Shown: positions 1 through 8,086 of the stretch, piece after piece
Numbering within the stretch: the stretch's first letter is position 1
How the letters are laid out: every line of letters begins with the position of its first letter
Assembly (NCBI RefSeq): GCF_035944355.1
Contig: NZ_DASZBH010000015.1
Span: forward strand, 8,250-72,249
Reading direction: 5' to 3'
From: Frateuria_A sp035944355
Lineage (GTDB): Bacteria > Pseudomonadota > Gammaproteobacteria > Xanthomonadales > Rhodanobacteraceae
DNA: 64,000 bases
Notes under the pieces: generated by a model
Database searches by the model: none
What the model was told of the DNA's origin: nothing
What the model saw: the letters and a program-made list of their open reading frames with translations, nothing else
Position numbers and translations under genes: made by a program

Positions 1-58
1 CCGTGACAACAGGATGGGCGTACGGCATGCTGCGCCGGATATCGTCAGCTGGCACCCC

Positions 59-766
59 ATGATCGAGTTCGGACACGGCACCCACGTCGGCCTGCGCCGC
101 GCGAGCAACGAAGACACCTACTACGCCGACCCGGCACTGGGACTGTTCCTGGTGGCCGACGGCATGGGCGGGCACCAGCATGGCGAAGTGGCCGCGGCAC
201 TGGTGCGCGATGCCATCGTGGAGCAGGTCGCGCGAGGCCGCGGCCTGGTCGAGGCGGTGCGCGGCGCGGGCGAGCGCCTGCTCAGGCAGGCGGGCGGCGG
301 CTCGGCCGATGCACCGCCGATGGGCACGACCGTCGCCGCCCTGCGCCTGTCCGGCGACCGCTACGAGGTGGCCTGGGTCGGCGACAGCCGCATCTACCTC
401 TGGCAGGCGGGCACGCTGCGCCAGGTCAGCCACGACCATTCGCTGGTGCAGGAACTGGTCGCCGCCGGCCAGCTCGATCCGGCGCTGGCCGAGCGCCATC
501 CGCAGCGCAACGTGCTGACCCAGGCGCTCGGCGTCACCGCGATCGAGCACCTGCACGTCGGCATGGCGCGCGGGCGGACCGAATCAGGCAGCGCGTTTGT
601 GCTGTGCAGCGATGGACTGACCGAGGGCGTGGCGGACGCCACGATCGCACGGATCGTAGGTCGCACCGACCTCGCCGCGCAGGAATGCGTCGATCACCTG
701 CTGCTCGCCGCGCTCGATGGCAGCGCGGACGACAACATCACGGTGATCCTGGCGCGGGTGAAGTAA
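59..766 (+). CDS. PP2C-family serine/threonine protein phosphatase
   Basis: Predicted cytoplasmic metal-dependent phosphatase of about 235 residues that removes phosphate from Ser/Thr of proteins. The family signature is clear: NED near residue 18 and VADGMGGH near residues 34-41 carry metal-binding aspartates, a central GDSR follows, and SDGLTE and a late DDNIT motif supply further metal ligands. The frame is also open from an ATG at 14, but the conserved domain begins with MIEFG, so the ATG at 59 is preferred. Single-domain PP2C proteins of this size often reverse a Hanks-type kinase, for example in type VI secretion regulation. No kinase is inside the window and the upstream neighbour is cut off, so the partner is unknown. 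Confidence 0.9.
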   Translation: MIEFGHGTHVGLRRASNEDTYYADPALGLFLVADGMGGHQHGEVAAALVRDAIVEQVARGRGLVEAVRGAGERLLRQAGGGSADAPPMGTTVAALRLSGDRYEVAWVGDSRIYLWQAGTLRQVSHDHSLVQELVAAGQLDPALAERHPQRNVLTQALGVTAIEHLHVGMARGRTESGSAFVLCSDGLTEGVADATIARIVGRTDLAAQECVDHLLLAALDGSADDNITVILARVK

Positions 767-810
767 CGGCGGATGCAAGTGCCCCGGCGCCCGTTGCGTG
801 CGCCGGATGT

Positions 811-1545
811 TCAGGCCTCCGCGGCCAGCGCCTCGTCCGACGCCACACGGCGCCACACACTGCCGCCCTGGGCGGCCTTGTCCAGCGCATCCAGACGCTG
901 CTCGTGCGCGGCCAGCTCGGCGACATCGGCGCGCAGCACGCGCGGGCGGCGCAGCAGCGCGACCGGCGCCAGCACCGCGGCGCCGCCTTGCTCGGCCGCA
1001 TGGTCGAAGGCCAGGTCCAGCGCCACCTGGCCCGAGGTCATCGCCAGGTAGACGTCGGCCAGCAGCTGCGCGTCGATCAGGCCGCCATGCAGGTCGCGCG
1101 CGGAGTTGTCCACACCCAGGCGCTTGCACAGCGCGTCCAGGCTGTTGCGCTGGCCGGGATAGCGTTCGCGCGCCATCGCCAGCGTGTCGATCACGCGGCA
1201 GCGATCGGCGATGCAGCCCAGGTGCGCGCCCACGCGTGCCAGCTCCGCATCGAGAAAGCCGACGTCGAAGCTCGCGTTGTGGATGATCAGCTCGGCGTCG
1301 CCGATGAAGGCCAGGAACTCTTCCACCACCTCGGCGAAATGCGGTTTGTCGAGCAGGAACTCGTCCTCGATGCCGGTGACCTGCCGCGCGCCTTCGTCGA
1401 TCGCGCGCTCGGGGTTCAGGTAGGTCTGCCAGTGCCGCCCGCTGGGCCGGCGCTCGATCAGTTCCACGCAGGCGATTTCGATCAACCGGTGCCCCTGGCG
1501 TACCTCCAGGCCAGTGGTCTCGGTATCCAGAACGATCTGCCTCAT
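811..1545 (-). CDS. dnaQ: DNA polymerase III epsilon subunit (3'-5' proofreading exonuclease)
   Basis: Proofreading exonuclease of the replicative polymerase, 244 residues, the usual length for DnaQ. All DEDDh exonuclease residues are visible: D7 and E9 in DTETTG, D94 in the HNASFD motif, H153 and D158 in HGGLID. The tail of about 70 residues is the likely region for binding the alpha subunit. The start codon overlaps the stop codon of the upstream rnhA as ATGA, so the two are probably translated together; the rnhA-dnaQ pairing is common in proteobacteria, though there often divergent. Confidence 0.96.
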   Translation of the reverse strand: MRQIVLDTETTGLEVRQGHRLIEIACVELIERRPSGRHWQTYLNPERAIDEGARQVTGIEDEFLLDKPHFAEVVEEFLAFIGDAELIIHNASFDVGFLDAELARVGAHLGCIADRCRVIDTLAMARERYPGQRNSLDALCKRLGVDNSARDLHGGLIDAQLLADVYLAMTSGQVALDLAFDHAAEQGGAAVLAPVALLRRPRVLRADVAELAAHEQRLDALDKAAQGGSVWRRVASDEALAAEA

Positions 1546-1985
1546 GCCCTGCCCCTGTAACGCTCGGCCTGTTCGCGCGCCGCCACGTCCACACGTTCAT
1601 TTTCCACGTGGCCGTTGTGGCCGCGCACCCACTGCCAGCGTACCTGATGCGGCGACTTGGCCGCCGCCAGCCGCTCCCACAGATCCTGGTTCTTCACCGG
1701 CTTCTTGTCGGAGGTGCGCCAGCCATTGGCGACCCAGCGCGGCAGCCACTGTTCGATGCCCTGCATGACGTAGCGCGAATCGGTGGTGAGCACGACCTTG
1801 CACGGACGCGTCAGCGCCTCCAGCGCGCCGATCGCGGCCATCAGCTCCATGCGGTTGTTGGTGGTGTCCGGCTCGCCGCCGGCGAGCAGGCGCTCGGCAC
1901 CCTTGGCGCGCAGCAGCGCGGCCCAGCCGCCGGGCCCGGGGTTGCCCAGGCAGGCGCCGTCGGTGAACGCTTCGACTTCGGTCAT
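1542..1985 (-). CDS. rnhA: Ribonuclease HI
   Basis: Cleaves the RNA strand of RNA-DNA hybrids. The 147-residue protein has typical length and all four catalytic acids: D9 in FTDG, E47 in MEL, D69 in TDSRY and D133 near the end, plus the basic-handle segment NGWRTSDKKPVKN. The reading frame stays open far upstream, but the family start MTEVEAFTDG fixes the ATG at 1985. It ends in a 4-base overlap with dnaQ. The methyltransferase gene stops 14 bases upstream, so the three genes probably form one transcription unit. Confidence 0.96.
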   Translation of the reverse strand: MTEVEAFTDGACLGNPGPGGWAALLRAKGAERLLAGGEPDTTNNRMELMAAIGALEALTRPCKVVLTTDSRYVMQGIEQWLPRWVANGWRTSDKKPVKNQDLWERLAAAKSPHQVRWQWVRGHNGHVENERVDVAAREQAERYRGRA

Positions 1986-1999
1986 CGTTTCTCGGTACG

Positions 2000-2680
2000 T
2001 CAGGCGGCGGTGCTGCGGCGCGCGCCAGGCGCGAGTCCGGCGACCGGCGCCGCCGCGATCGCCCGCGGACGCAGCCGGATCGGTGCGGTGGCCTGCCGCC
2101 GCTTGCGCGCGATCAGCAGATAGCCGCCACCCAGCGGACCGCCATGGTGCGGCACGTTCGCCGAGCTGGGCCACAACGGCCCCACCCGCTGCACGCGCTC
2201 GACATTGAGCTCGGCGCCGCGCAGCCAGTGCCCGATGCGCAAGGGCGATTCGAGATTCACCCCGGCCCGGCCCCGCCACAGCAGCCAGGGCAGCCAGCCG
2301 CTCGCCGGGTGCATGCCGGTCAGCGCCAGCATGCCGCCGGGCGCAAGCACGCGCGCGGCCTCGCGCAGCAGCACCTGTGGATCCGGCGCCACCTCCACGG
2401 CATGGCTCAGCAGGACCAGGCCGAAGGCATCATTGAGGAACGGCAGCGGCTCGTCGGTGCGGGCGCGCAGGTCGCCGCCGCAACGGTTGCCGTCCAGGTG
2501 CAGGTGCACCCAGCGGTCGAGCATGGGCGAAGCGGGCGGTTGGTCGTGCGCGACCGCCGAAACCTGCAACGCGTAGGCGCCGACACAACGCTGCAGCTCG
2601 CCGGCCAGAGCCTGCGCCTCCGCGGCGAACAGGCCGCGCATGGGCTTGCTGGCATAGATGTCTTGATCGCGCTGTGCCAT
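2000..2680 (-). CDS. SAM-dependent methyltransferase, class I (UbiE/SmtA-like)
   Basis: About 226 residues. Visible Rossmann-type features include an acidic strand end in the GDLRARTDEPLPF region, then NDAFGLVLLSHAVEV and EAARVLAPGGMLALTGMHP, which is the post-II/III signature of methyltransferase type 11 proteins. The classical GxGxG motif I is weak. Proteins of this kind sit beside rnhA, dnaQ and gloB in many gammaproteobacteria; their substrate is not established. The start at 2680 (MAQRDQDIY) is preferred to upstream in-frame starts at 2740 and 2911 because the longer forms would run into the divergent gloB promoter. The C-terminal 35 residues are Arg/Ala/Pro-rich. Confidence 0.8.
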   Translation of the reverse strand: MAQRDQDIYASKPMRGLFAAEAQALAGELQRCVGAYALQVSAVAHDQPPASPMLDRWVHLHLDGNRCGGDLRARTDEPLPFLNDAFGLVLLSHAVEVAPDPQVLLREAARVLAPGGMLALTGMHPASGWLPWLLWRGRAGVNLESPLRIGHWLRGAELNVERVQRVGPLWPSSANVPHHGGPLGGGYLLIARKRRQATAPIRLRPRAIAAAPVAGLAPGARRSTAA

Positions 2681-2876
2681 GTCGCGCCCGAATCTCCGCA
2701 AAAGGGAAGTGTAGCCGCTGGGGCCGAAAGCGTGTCGCATCGCCGTGGCGAGCCTGAACGCAAACCGCGTATTTAACGACTCACTAACGAGTGCCCCACA
2801 GACGCCACCTATAGTCGACCGCCCTGCGCAAGCGCTTGCCTGCGCCAGTCGATACGAAAAGCTGCGGAGACCGTTC

Positions 2877-3635
2877 TTGCACGTCGTACCGTTACCGGCG
2901 CTCGCCGACAACTACATATGGCTGCTGCACGACGGCGGCCAGGCGATCGTCGTCGATCCGGGCGAGCAGGCGCCGGTCGAGGCCGCCCTGCAGGAGCGCG
3001 CGCTGCAGCTGCGCGCCGTGCTGCTCACCCATCATCACGACGACCACATCGGCGCCGCCGCAGCGTTGCGCGAACGCCACGGCGCCACGGTCGTGGCGCC
3101 GCGGGACGAGCGCATCGCGCACGCCGACCGCCGCGTGGGCGACGGCGACGCGTTCACGCTGGAACAGCCGCAGGCCCGCTTCGACGTGCTTGCGGTGCCA
3201 GGCCACACGCGCAGCCACATCGCCTATGTCGGCGCCGGCGTACTGCTCTGCGGCGACACCCTGTTCAGCCTCGGCTGCGGGCGCCTGTTCGAGGGCACGC
3301 CGGCGCAGATGCTCGCCTCGCTGGAACGGCTCGCCGCCTTGCCCGACGACACGCTGGTCTGCTGTGGCCACGAATACACCGCGGCCAATGGGCGCTTCGC
3401 CCGCCAGGTGGACCCGTCCAACCCGGAACTGGCCGAGCGCTGCGAACGTGTCGCGGCCGCCCGCAGGCAAGGCCAGCCCACCGTGCCGGTGCCGCTGTCC
3501 AGCGAACTGGCCTGCAATCCCTTCCTGCGCATCGATAGCGATGCGCTGATCCAGTGGGGCCGGCGGCATGCCGCCGGCGACCGCATCGCGCGCTTCGCCG
3601 CCCTGCGCGCCGCCAAGGACGCCTTCCAAGGATGA
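2877..3635 (+). CDS. gloB: Hydroxyacylglutathione hydrolase (glyoxalase II)
   Basis: Hydrolyses S-lactoylglutathione to lactate and glutathione, the second step of methylglyoxal detoxification. The metal site THHHDDH lies near residues 51-57, followed by PGHTRSH, a GDTLF motif and CGHEYT, with the glyoxalase II C-terminal substrate domain. About 252 residues, normal for GloB. The frame extends upstream to 2745, but the family begins with (M)xxVxxLPAxxDNYIWLL, so I place the start at the TTG at 2877, preceded by GGAGA at 2866-2870. An intergenic region of about 196 bp separates it from the divergent methyltransferase. Its stop overlaps the mltD start (ATGA). Confidence 0.93.
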   Translation: MHVVPLPALADNYIWLLHDGGQAIVVDPGEQAPVEAALQERALQLRAVLLTHHHDDHIGAAAALRERHGATVVAPRDERIAHADRRVGDGDAFTLEQPQARFDVLAVPGHTRSHIAYVGAGVLLCGDTLFSLGCGRLFEGTPAQMLASLERLAALPDDTLVCCGHEYTAANGRFARQVDPSNPELAERCERVAAARRQGQPTVPVPLSSELACNPFLRIDSDALIQWGRRHAAGDRIARFAALRAAKDAFQG

Positions 3636-4879
3636 AACACCTTCTGCGCCCCCTGCCGCTCGCGCTCGCCATGGCGCTGACCGCCTGCGCCGTCGGGCCC
3701 TCCCGGCCCCGTGCCCCCGGCGTCGAACCGCCGAAGGCCGAGATCCACGACATCACCACGGCCAAACCGACCAGCCCCACCGCCACGGCGGGCAGCGACG
3801 TGTGGGGTCGCCTGCGCGGCAGCTTCGTGATGGCCGACTGCGCCGGCGATCCGGGTATCGAGGCATGGGCCCGTCGCTACACCGCCTCTCCGCAGCGGTT
3901 CGAGTCGCAGATGCGCACGGTGCTGCCGCGGCTGCTCTACGTGCAGGAAATCGCCGCGCGCCACGAGGTGCCCGGCGAATTCGCGCTGTTGCCCTGGGTG
4001 GAGAGCCATTTCCGACCGGTACCGCCGCAGAAAAACCGTCCGGCCGGCATGTGGCAGATCGTGCCGAACACGGCGCGCCACATGGGCCTGGCGGTCGACC
4101 GCAACTACGACGCCCGACTCGACCTCACCGCCTCCACCGATGCGGTGATGGCCCTGCTCAGCCACTACCACGACTGGTTCCAGGACTGGCGCCTGGCCGA
4201 CTATGCGTACAACGCCGGCCGCGACAGCATCGACCGCCTGGTGGCCCGCGACGGCGCGCCGCCGCGCGAGCAGGCGGTACCGGCAATGCCGGTGCGTGCG
4301 GGCACGCGCGAGCACCTGGTCAAGCTGCTGGCGATCGCCTGCGTGGTGCGCGAGCCGGAACGCTTCGGCGTCACCCTGCCGGTGCTCGAGGACGAGCAGC
4401 AGTTGGTCGAAGTGGCCGTGACCCAACGGCTGTCGCTGGACAAGGCGGCGCGCCTGACCGGCATGTCGCCCTCGACGCTGGCCAGCCTCAACGCGGGCTA
4501 CCGCAACGGCGTCGTCGACGCCCGCCGTGGCGGCAGCCTGCTGCTGCCAAGCAAGCAGGCCGCGCAATTGCGCACCGCGCTGCTGGCGCAGGCCGCCGGT
4601 GGCTCGGCCGACCTGATGGCCAGCGTGGGAGCCGCGCCCGCCCTGCCCAACCTCGGCGACGATCCGTCCGCGGCGACACGCCAGCCGGAGAACGTGCCTC
4701 CTCCGCCCGCGCCCGCCGCCAAGGCAACGGTGCGCACGCACGTGGTCAAGGCCGGCGACACGCTGCTCAAGATCGCGCAGCGCTACCACGTGCGCGTGGC
4801 GCAACTGAGGCAATGGAACCACCTGCACGGCGACGCCATCCAGGTCGGCCAGAAGCTGGCGGTAAGCGCCACGCACTGA
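3632..4879 (+). CDS. mltD: Membrane-bound lytic murein transglycosylase D, lipoprotein
   Basis: Cleaves peptidoglycan glycan strands to leave 1,6-anhydromuramyl ends, acting at the outer membrane. The first 19 residues form a lipoprotein signal ending in LTAC (lipidated Cys 19). The SLT domain shows EIAARHEVP, LLPWVESHF with the catalytic Glu, AGMWQIVP and YAYNAG. One clear LysM repeat lies at the C terminus (VVKAGDTLLKIAQRYHV) and a weaker LysM-like stretch lies before it. 415 residues. Its start overlaps the gloB stop by 4 bases, an arrangement common in gammaproteobacteria. Confidence 0.94.
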   Translation: MKHLLRPLPLALAMALTACAVGPSRPRAPGVEPPKAEIHDITTAKPTSPTATAGSDVWGRLRGSFVMADCAGDPGIEAWARRYTASPQRFESQMRTVLPRLLYVQEIAARHEVPGEFALLPWVESHFRPVPPQKNRPAGMWQIVPNTARHMGLAVDRNYDARLDLTASTDAVMALLSHYHDWFQDWRLADYAYNAGRDSIDRLVARDGAPPREQAVPAMPVRAGTREHLVKLLAIACVVREPERFGVTLPVLEDEQQLVEVAVTQRLSLDKAARLTGMSPSTLASLNAGYRNGVVDARRGGSLLLPSKQAAQLRTALLAQAAGGSADLMASVGAAPALPNLGDDPSAATRQPENVPPPPAPAAKATVRTHVVKAGDTLLKIAQRYHVRVAQLRQWNHLHGDAIQVGQKLAVSATH

Positions 4880-4989
4880 TCCCCTCCGCGGCCCGCCGGC
4901 CTCCGCATGCGCTTCCTGCGTCCAACCGATGGGTCCGATCGCTGCGGCGGTGATACAAAGGCCCGTCAGGTCCCCTCCGGAGAACGCCC

Positions 4990-6315
4990 ATGCCCCATCG
5001 CCCACGCCATGTCCTGGCCGCCCTGTTCGGCCTGCTGCTGGCCGGCAGCGCCGTCGCCGCGCCGGCGCGCAAGCCGGCCGACCATCCCTGGCTGCTCAAG
5101 GCCGACCGCGTCTTCGACGCGCGTGGCGAGCAGGCGCACGCGGGCTGGGTCGTGCTGGTGCAGGGCGACCGCATCGCCGCCGCCGGCCCGGCGAGCCAGG
5201 TCCAGGCCCCACCCGGCACGCAGACCATCGAACTGCCCGGCACCACCCTGCTGCCCGGCCTGATCGACGCCCATTCGCACATCTTCCTGCACCCGTACAA
5301 CGAGACCTTGTGGAACGACCAGGTGCTCAAGGAGAGCCTGCCCTACCGCACCATCGAGGCCGTGCAGCACGCGCACGACACGCTGATGGCAGGCTTCACC
5401 GCGCTGCGCGACCTGGGCACCGAAGGCGCCGGCTACGCCGACGTGGACGTGCAGCGCGCCATCGACCAGGGCCTGATCCCCGGCCCGCACCTGTTCGTGG
5501 CCACCCGCGCCACCATCGCCAGCCACTGCTACGGCCCCGGCCCGATGGGCTTTCGCGAAGACCTCGACCTGCCGCAGGGCGGCATCCCGGTCAGCGGCGT
5601 GCCGCAGATGATCGACGCGGTGCGCGACCAGGCCGGCCACGGCGCCGATTGGATCAAGATCTACGCCGACTATCACTGCGGCAAGAGCCACGGCTCGGTG
5701 CCCACTTTCAGCGAGGAGGAGCTGAAGGCCGGCGTCGAGACCGCGCATTCGCTCGGCCTGCCCGTATCCGTGCACTCGACCACGCCCGAAGGCATGCGCC
5801 GCGCCGTGCTGGCCGGCGTGGACACCATCGAGCACGGCTACGGCGGCACGCCGGAAGTGTTCGCCCTGATGAAGCAGCACGGCGTCGCCTACCTGCCCAC
5901 GCTGGAAGCCGAAGCCGCCTACGCCGAATACTTCCACGGCTGGAAGCCCGGCCAGCCGCTCGATGCCGACATGCAGCAGTCCGCCCACGCCTTCAGGCTC
6001 GCCATGCAGGCCGGCGTCACCATCGGCAACGGCAGCGACGTGGGCGTGTTCACCCACGGCGACAACTACAAGGAACTGGAATGGATGGTGCGCGACGGCA
6101 TGCGCCCCGCCCAGGCCCTGCTCGCCGCCACCGCCGTGGACGCGAAGATCCTGCGCCAGCAGGACAAGTTCGGCCAGCTCAAGCCCGGGCTCGATGCCGA
6201 CATCATCGCCGTCCAGGGCGATCCCACCACCGACATCGGCGCCTTGCAGCACGTGCCGTTCGTGATGAAGGACGGGGTGATCTACAAGCAAGGTGGAACG
6301 GAAACCTCGCGCTGA
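4990..6315 (+). CDS. Secreted amidohydrolase-family metal-dependent hydrolase
   Basis: 441 residues with an N-terminal signal peptide (about 24 residues, ending AGSAVAA), so probably periplasmic. The TIM-barrel metallohydrolase fold is shown by DAHSH (HxH metal ligands), a candidate metal-bridging Lys in WIKIYADY, His in VHSTTPEG and in TIEHGYGG, and the late GSDVGVF Asp. A small beta-sandwich part brackets the barrel (KADRVFDARGE at the front, DADIIAVQGDP at the back). This matches the imidazolonepropionase-like or Xaa-Pro dipeptidase subgroup; the substrate cannot be read from sequence. GGAGA lies just upstream of the ATG. The stop is followed by a GC-rich hairpin. Confidence 0.88.
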   Translation: MPHRPRHVLAALFGLLLAGSAVAAPARKPADHPWLLKADRVFDARGEQAHAGWVVLVQGDRIAAAGPASQVQAPPGTQTIELPGTTLLPGLIDAHSHIFLHPYNETLWNDQVLKESLPYRTIEAVQHAHDTLMAGFTALRDLGTEGAGYADVDVQRAIDQGLIPGPHLFVATRATIASHCYGPGPMGFREDLDLPQGGIPVSGVPQMIDAVRDQAGHGADWIKIYADYHCGKSHGSVPTFSEEELKAGVETAHSLGLPVSVHSTTPEGMRRAVLAGVDTIEHGYGGTPEVFALMKQHGVAYLPTLEAEAAYAEYFHGWKPGQPLDADMQQSAHAFRLAMQAGVTIGNGSDVGVFTHGDNYKELEWMVRDGMRPAQALLAATAVDAKILRQQDKFGQLKPGLDADIIAVQGDPTTDIGALQHVPFVMKDGVIYKQGGTETSR

Positions 6316-6317
6316 CC

Positions 6318-6345
6318 GAGGCGCGCGCCGCTTTTGGCGCGCCTC
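6318..6345 (+). terminator. GC-rich hairpin after the amidohydrolase gene
   Basis: Inverted repeat GAGGCGCGC (6318-6326) and GCGCGCCTC (6337-6345), starting 2 bases after the amidohydrolase stop. There is no T tract, so it is either a weak terminator or a 3' stabilising stem. It also marks the left edge of the lower-GC cassette region. Confidence 0.45.
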
Positions 6346-6396
6346 TGCCCGCTGTCCGATTAGGTTGCGATTTCCAATCTACTTCTAGTCAGGCTT

Positions 6397-6792
6397 ATGA
6401 GCCGAATCCCTTTTTTTCTCTTGCTCTTGGCGCTTCTTCCAGGCTGCACTGCGTTCAGGCCCACGGTTCCAGCCTCCAAAGAGTTGGCCGCTACCTTGCT
6501 TTTTGTCCAAGGGGACAAGCCTCTCGATGTGGCCTCAGGCATAGTCTCCGTGGGCAACTACTATTTCCCTTCTGCGCCGGTAAAGCTGGCTTACATCGCT
6601 CCCGGCGAGCGCGCGATTGGGTACAGCTGTCCTGGCTATATCTATGTGGATGGGCCGCCGACCGTGGTACAAGCCTTCGAAGGCGGAAAACGTTACGAAC
6701 TGTCTTGTCGTGGCGGCAAACCCGTCATTCGCGTGCAGGCTCCTAAGGCGCCTAACAACTCGTCCAAGGCGGACGCCTCCGACGCCGCTTAA
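6397..6792 (+). CDS. Small lipoprotein encoded by an integron-type gene cassette
   Basis: 131 residues of unknown function. A lipoprotein signal is clear: hydrophobic stretch PFFLLLLALLPGC with Cys 17. The mature part looks like a small beta domain with Cys pairs and repeated Gly-Tyr (ERAIGYSCPGYIYVDG, GGKRYELSC). The gene has lower GC than its neighbours. The last residues, from PNNSSKADASDAA to the stop, are translated from the attC-like site that follows, a hallmark of cassette genes in which the coding end runs into the recombination site. Probably acquired by cassette exchange; a role at the outer membrane is inferred only from the lipobox. Confidence 0.75.
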   Translation: MSRIPFFLLLLALLPGCTAFRPTVPASKELAATLLFVQGDKPLDVASGIVSVGNYYFPSAPVKLAYIAPGERAIGYSCPGYIYVDGPPTVVQAFEGGKRYELSCRGGKPVIRVQAPKAPNNSSKADASDAA

Positions 6793-6806
6793 CTCCAGCG
6801 TTAGGG
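6750..6806 (+). other. attC-like integron recombination site 1
   Basis: The R'' box GCCTAAC (6750-6756) and R' box GTTAGGG (6800-6806) are complementary inverted boxes about 44 bp apart. The interior (aactcgtccaag, then gcggacgcc, then gcttaactccagc) follows closely the layout of aadA-type attC sites, which have CTAACAATTCGTTCAAG on the left and CGGCTTAACTCAAGCGTTAG on the right. The unpaired spacer in the centre is short. No intI gene is in the window, so this is one member of an attC cluster lacking an integrase. Confidence 0.85.
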
Positions 6807-6815
6807 CGGCACGGA

Positions 6816-7232
6816 ATGAACCACTTTTGGCCATTGAAGATCAGGACTCCACATCTACCACTCGGGGTCGCGGTTGCGGACAGTCTCGCCATCTTGGAGT
6901 CGACCGGCACGAAGCCATTCGAGGAGATGGACGGCAAGACGAAGATCTTTCGGGTCAACCTTCCGGACTGTCAGATGGCGGTGTATGACCAACACGGCGT
7001 CGTGTCTTCCGTTTGGTACAACGACCCCGCGGGGCGGCTGACTTCCTTCGGCAAACGTAGAAAGATTCAGTTGTACCTTGAGCGCTACACACTCCAGGGC
7101 AAGTGGGATCTGCGAATGTCAAATGGGTAGATGCAGTACTTCTTCAACGACATCGATGGACTGCAGATGGTCTACGGCGTCCACATGGATGTCGTTCGCA
7201 TCAATGACATGAGGAGAGCCGATGCTGCCTAA
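6816..7232 (+). pseudogene. Second cassette gene, interrupted by an in-frame TAG
   Basis: An ORF of 104 codons (6816-7130) ends at TAG (7128-7130). Reading through that codon, the same frame continues for 33 more codons (MQYFFNDIDGLQMVYGV and on) to TAA at 7230-7232, which lies inside the second attC-like site, exactly where cassette genes usually stop. The simplest reading is a 138-codon gene with a Trp-to-stop change (TGG to TAG). The product is a small soluble alpha/beta-like protein with no recognised motif; cassette proteins of this size are mostly uncharacterised. A truncated 104-residue product may still be made. Confidence 0.7.
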
Positions 7233-7274
7233 CTGGTCGTTCGACGCGGACACGGTCAACTCCAACGTTAGGGC
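7227..7274 (+). other. attC-like integron recombination site 2
   Basis: R'' box GCCTAAC (7227-7233) and R' box GTTAGGGC (7267-7274) enclose a short arm of about 34 bp with the same right half as site 1 (caactccaacgttagggc against taactccagcgttagggc). With site 1 it delimits a cassette of roughly 468 bp holding the interrupted gene. Spacing is at the short end for attC sites. Confidence 0.8.
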
Positions 7275-7452
7275 CAGACCGCACGCGGCTGATCCGCGAC
7301 GTGCCTATGGACGCCTAAACGTCCGCTGAAGCTGCGCCCTTGAAAGCGGCTACGGCGCCCCTACCTGCCGATCGCCAGCCGGCAGGGCTGGCGCCGCCGG
7401 GCCATTGGCCGGTGGCTTCCCTTTCCATGTTGCTCTTGAGGAGGATATGGTC

Positions 7453-7929
7453 ATGCGTACGATGTTCGATCTGGCTCCGCTGCATCGGTCCAGCATCGGT
7501 TTCGACCGCATTTTCGACATGCTGGAAAACGCCGCGCGCGCACAGGCCGTGGACAACTGGCCGCCCTACGACACGGTCAAGCTCAGCGAGGACCGCTACC
7601 GCATCACCATGGCGGTCGCCGGCTTCCGCCGCGAGGACCTGGATATCTCGGTGCAGCCCAACCTGCTGGTGGTCACCGGCGAGCGCAAGACCGGCGAGCA
7701 GGACGGCGATTACCTGTATCGCGGAATCGCCAGCCGCGCCTTCTCGCGGCGCTTCGAACTGGCCGACCACGTGAAGGTGACCGGCGCCCATCTCGCCGAC
7801 GGCCTGCTCACCATCGAGCTGGAGCGCGAGATTCCCGAAGCGATGCGCCCGCGTCGCATCGCCATCGGCGGCGCGGACAACGTGCTCGAATCGACCGGCC
7901 AGCGCCAGCTCGAGGCGCAGGCCGCCTGA
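7453..7929 (+). CDS. Hsp20-family small heat shock protein
   Basis: ATP-independent holdase that binds unfolding proteins in the cytoplasm. About 158 residues with the alpha-crystallin domain from roughly residue 35: the YDTVKLSEDRYRITMAVAGFRREDL start, ERKTGEQDGDYLYRGIASRAFSR core and ADGLLTIELEREIPE end strand. The N terminus (MRTMFDLAPLHRSSIGFDR) is typical of IbpA-type proteins. The ATG at 7453 lies 8 bases after GAGGAGG and is preferred to ATGs at 7405 and 7447. A strong terminator follows. No ROSE-type thermosensor hairpin could be established by eye in the 5' region. Confidence 0.93.
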   Translation: MRTMFDLAPLHRSSIGFDRIFDMLENAARAQAVDNWPPYDTVKLSEDRYRITMAVAGFRREDLDISVQPNLLVVTGERKTGEQDGDYLYRGIASRAFSRRFELADHVKVTGAHLADGLLTIELEREIPEAMRPRRIAIGGADNVLESTGQRQLEAQAA

Positions 7930-7982
7930 CCTGTCCGCCCGGCTCCGCCCTTCCGCCGGAGCCGCCGGTTGCGGTGATCGTT

Positions 7983-8015
7983 ACGGCCCGCCCTGAGGCG
8001 GGCCGTCTTTTTTCT
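7983..8015 (+). terminator. Rho-independent terminator after hsp20
   Basis: Perfect 10-bp stem ACGGCCCGCC (7983-7992) and GGCGGGCCGT (7997-8006) with a CTGA loop, followed by CTTTTTTCTT. Confidence 0.9.
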
Positions 8016-8086
8016 TGCCGCGCTTGGATGGCATCGGCCCGCCCCCATGTCCTCCCGCACACGCTGACGCATCCCGAGAGGCCGCC

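Noticed and set aside
3224..5005. Long minus-strand open frames over gloB/mltD (593 residues) and similar ones elsewhere
   Set aside because: They are antisense shadows of well-supported genes in GC-rich DNA, with Arg/Gly/His-rich composition and no motifs.
7300..7330. A third attC-like site (gcctaaacgtcc)
   Set aside because: The R'' box has AAA in place of AAC and no matching R' box follows.
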